Of a stretch of 6,054 bases of DNA, positions 5,491 through 6,054 are shown piece after piece; within the stretch, counting starts at the first letter, position 1; every line of letters begins with the position of its first letter. The notes below the pieces were generated by a model. The model worked only from the letters and a program-made list of their open reading frames with translations, did no database searches and had not been told where the DNA came from. The translations under genes were made by a program, and so were the position numbers. The DNA is from an uncultured Spirochaetota bacterium. Lineage in GTDB: Bacteria > Spirochaetota > UBA4802 > UBA5368. Location: NCBI GenBank assembly GCA_937864375.1, contig CALMJO010000085.1, forward strand, positions 1-6,054, given 5' to 3'.

Positions 5491-5975
5491 AGAAAAACAG
5501 GTACGACCAGATGTTCAGCCATCCGGAAATCCGGGAGATCCTCGCCAGCGAGGAGTTCAGGAGCCTGGACCGGTACACGCACCACGGAAAGGTGACGCGC
5601 ATGGCGCACTGCCTGGCCGTGGCGGGCATCGTGTACCGCATGGCGCGGGGCCGCAGGCTCGATTACATTTCCGCGACGCGCGCGGCGCTCCTCCACGATT
5701 TCTTCTTTTACAACTGGCGCACCGACGGCCCGCGCCTCCACGGCTTGCGGCACCCGGCGCTCGCGTGCGCGAACGCGCGCGCGCGCTTCAGCCTCAACGC
5801 CATCGAGGAGGACGCGATCTCCCGCCACATGTGGCCCCTCACCCCGAGGCCGCCTCGCTACGCGGAATCCTACCTCGTCTGCATGGCCGACAAGGCGGTC
5901 GCGATCGGGGACTATTCGCGCGCCCTGCGCATCCCGCGCCGTCGGCGCGCCATGGCCGCGGCGAATTATAATTGA
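5487..5975 (+). CDS. HD-domain protein, putative metal-dependent phosphohydrolase
   Basis: This is a 162-aa predicted soluble protein with an HD-type metal-binding core. Candidate metal ligands are His41 (in RMAHCLAVA), the doublet His70-Asp71 (LLHD, 68-71), His85 and His89 (LHGLRHP), His114 (RHMWPLT) and Asp135 (CMADK). This extended H...HD...H...H...D series resembles HD proteins with two-metal sites that hydrolyse phosphoester or nucleotide substrates. The substrate here is unknown. The HMWPLT..PP...ES pattern resembles, from memory, an uncharacterised HD subfamily common in Clostridia and other anaerobes. The ATG at 5487 is preceded by AGGGAG (5476-5481) with a 5-base spacer and shares an ATGA junction with the upstream gene. 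An in-frame ATG at 5442 lies inside the membrane-protein gene and is less likely. The C-terminus is Arg/Ala-rich, and a natural TGA ends the frame 55 bases before the adapter, so the gene appears complete. Confidence 0.82.
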   Translation: MKKNRYDQMFSHPEIREILASEEFRSLDRYTHHGKVTRMAHCLAVAGIVYRMARGRRLDYISATRAALLHDFFFYNWRTDGPRLHGLRHPALACANARARFSLNAIEEDAISRHMWPLTPRPPRYAESYLVCMADKAVAIGDYSRALRIPRRRRAMAAANYN

Positions 5976-6030
5976 CGCGACGCCTTTCCCGCCGGTAAAT
6001 GCGTAGCCGGGACACGGCCCCGCCCCATGC
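5976..6030. other. Short genomic tail after the HD gene
   Basis: These 55 GC-rich bases follow the HD stop codon and precede the adapter. I see no convincing terminator hairpin with a T-run and no new start codon with a ribosome site. Whether the operon continues beyond the contig end cannot be told. Confidence 0.4.
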
Positions 6031-6054
6031 CTGTCTCTTATACACATCTGACGC
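6031..6054. other. Nextera (Tn5) sequencing adapter, not genomic
   Basis: The terminal 24 bases begin with CTGTCTCTTATACACATCT, which is exactly the 19-bp Tn5 mosaic end used in Nextera libraries. GACGC follows, which matches the continuation of one of the two standard Nextera adapters. It is untrimmed library sequence attached to the contig end. Minus-strand reading frames that start here give the well-known spurious N-termini MCIRDR and MYKRQ. These bases should be removed, and no gene should be called across them. Confidence 0.97.

Noticed and set aside
5774..5786. 13-base alternating CG run, possible Z-DNA or simple repeat
   Set aside because: It is fully explained by Ala-Arg codons (GCG CGC) in the HD protein and is too short to claim a structural role.
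5415..6047. 210-codon minus-strand frame starting MCIRDR
   Set aside because: Its start codon lies within the Nextera adapter and the remainder is antisense to the HD gene. It is an artefact.

Overview
This is a 6,054-bp bacterial, chromosome-like fragment, probably a metagenomic or draft-assembly contig. Its last 24 bases are Nextera (Tn5) adapter, so the right edge is a contig end rather than a biological boundary. The metabolic genes are GC-rich and the 5' accessory part is clearly more AT-rich. The gene mix is an AMP-forming acetyl-CoA synthetase, a stand-alone IMP cyclohydrolase, a CmpB-type membrane protein, an HD-domain protein, a BrnT/CopG-like toxin-antitoxin pair and an IS91-type transposase remnant. 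This would fit an anaerobic or facultative lineage such as Spirochaetota or Desulfobacterota. That placement is an impression from protein style; no rRNA or marker gene is present.

The left half is all on the minus strand and, in transcription order, runs right to left. It starts with a 199-aa purH-type IMP cyclohydrolase (3292-3891), followed by acs (1201-3183). Acs is followed by a strong intrinsic terminator (1151-1179), with a second perfect hairpin beyond it (1126-1146). Next comes a toxin-antitoxin operon, toxin first (714-1001) and antitoxin second (437-727), with overlapping reading frames. Last is the C-terminal end of an IS91-family transposase (53-298) that has lost its N-terminal and catalytic part. 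The TA pair and transposase scrap form an accessory patch of about 1 kb beside the core metabolic genes.

The right half is on the plus strand and is transcribed divergently from purH. It is a compact three-gene operon: a TetR/AcrR-family regulator (4122-4703), a five-helix CmpB-family (PF06541) membrane protein (4720-5490) and an HD-domain putative metal-dependent phosphohydrolase (5487-5975). The membrane protein and the HD protein share an ATGA stop/start overlap. The 230-bp divergent intergenic region holds a promoter-like segment with two short inverted repeats that could be operators of the TetR protein.

How the genes work together: Acs activates acetate to acetyl-CoA, and the cyclohydrolase performs the final ring closure of purine synthesis. 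The usual AICAR formyltransferase half of PurH is absent and must be encoded elsewhere or replaced by another enzyme. The TetR-CmpB-HD cassette is the least understood part. I see no RNA gene, CRISPR array, replication origin or complete mobile element.
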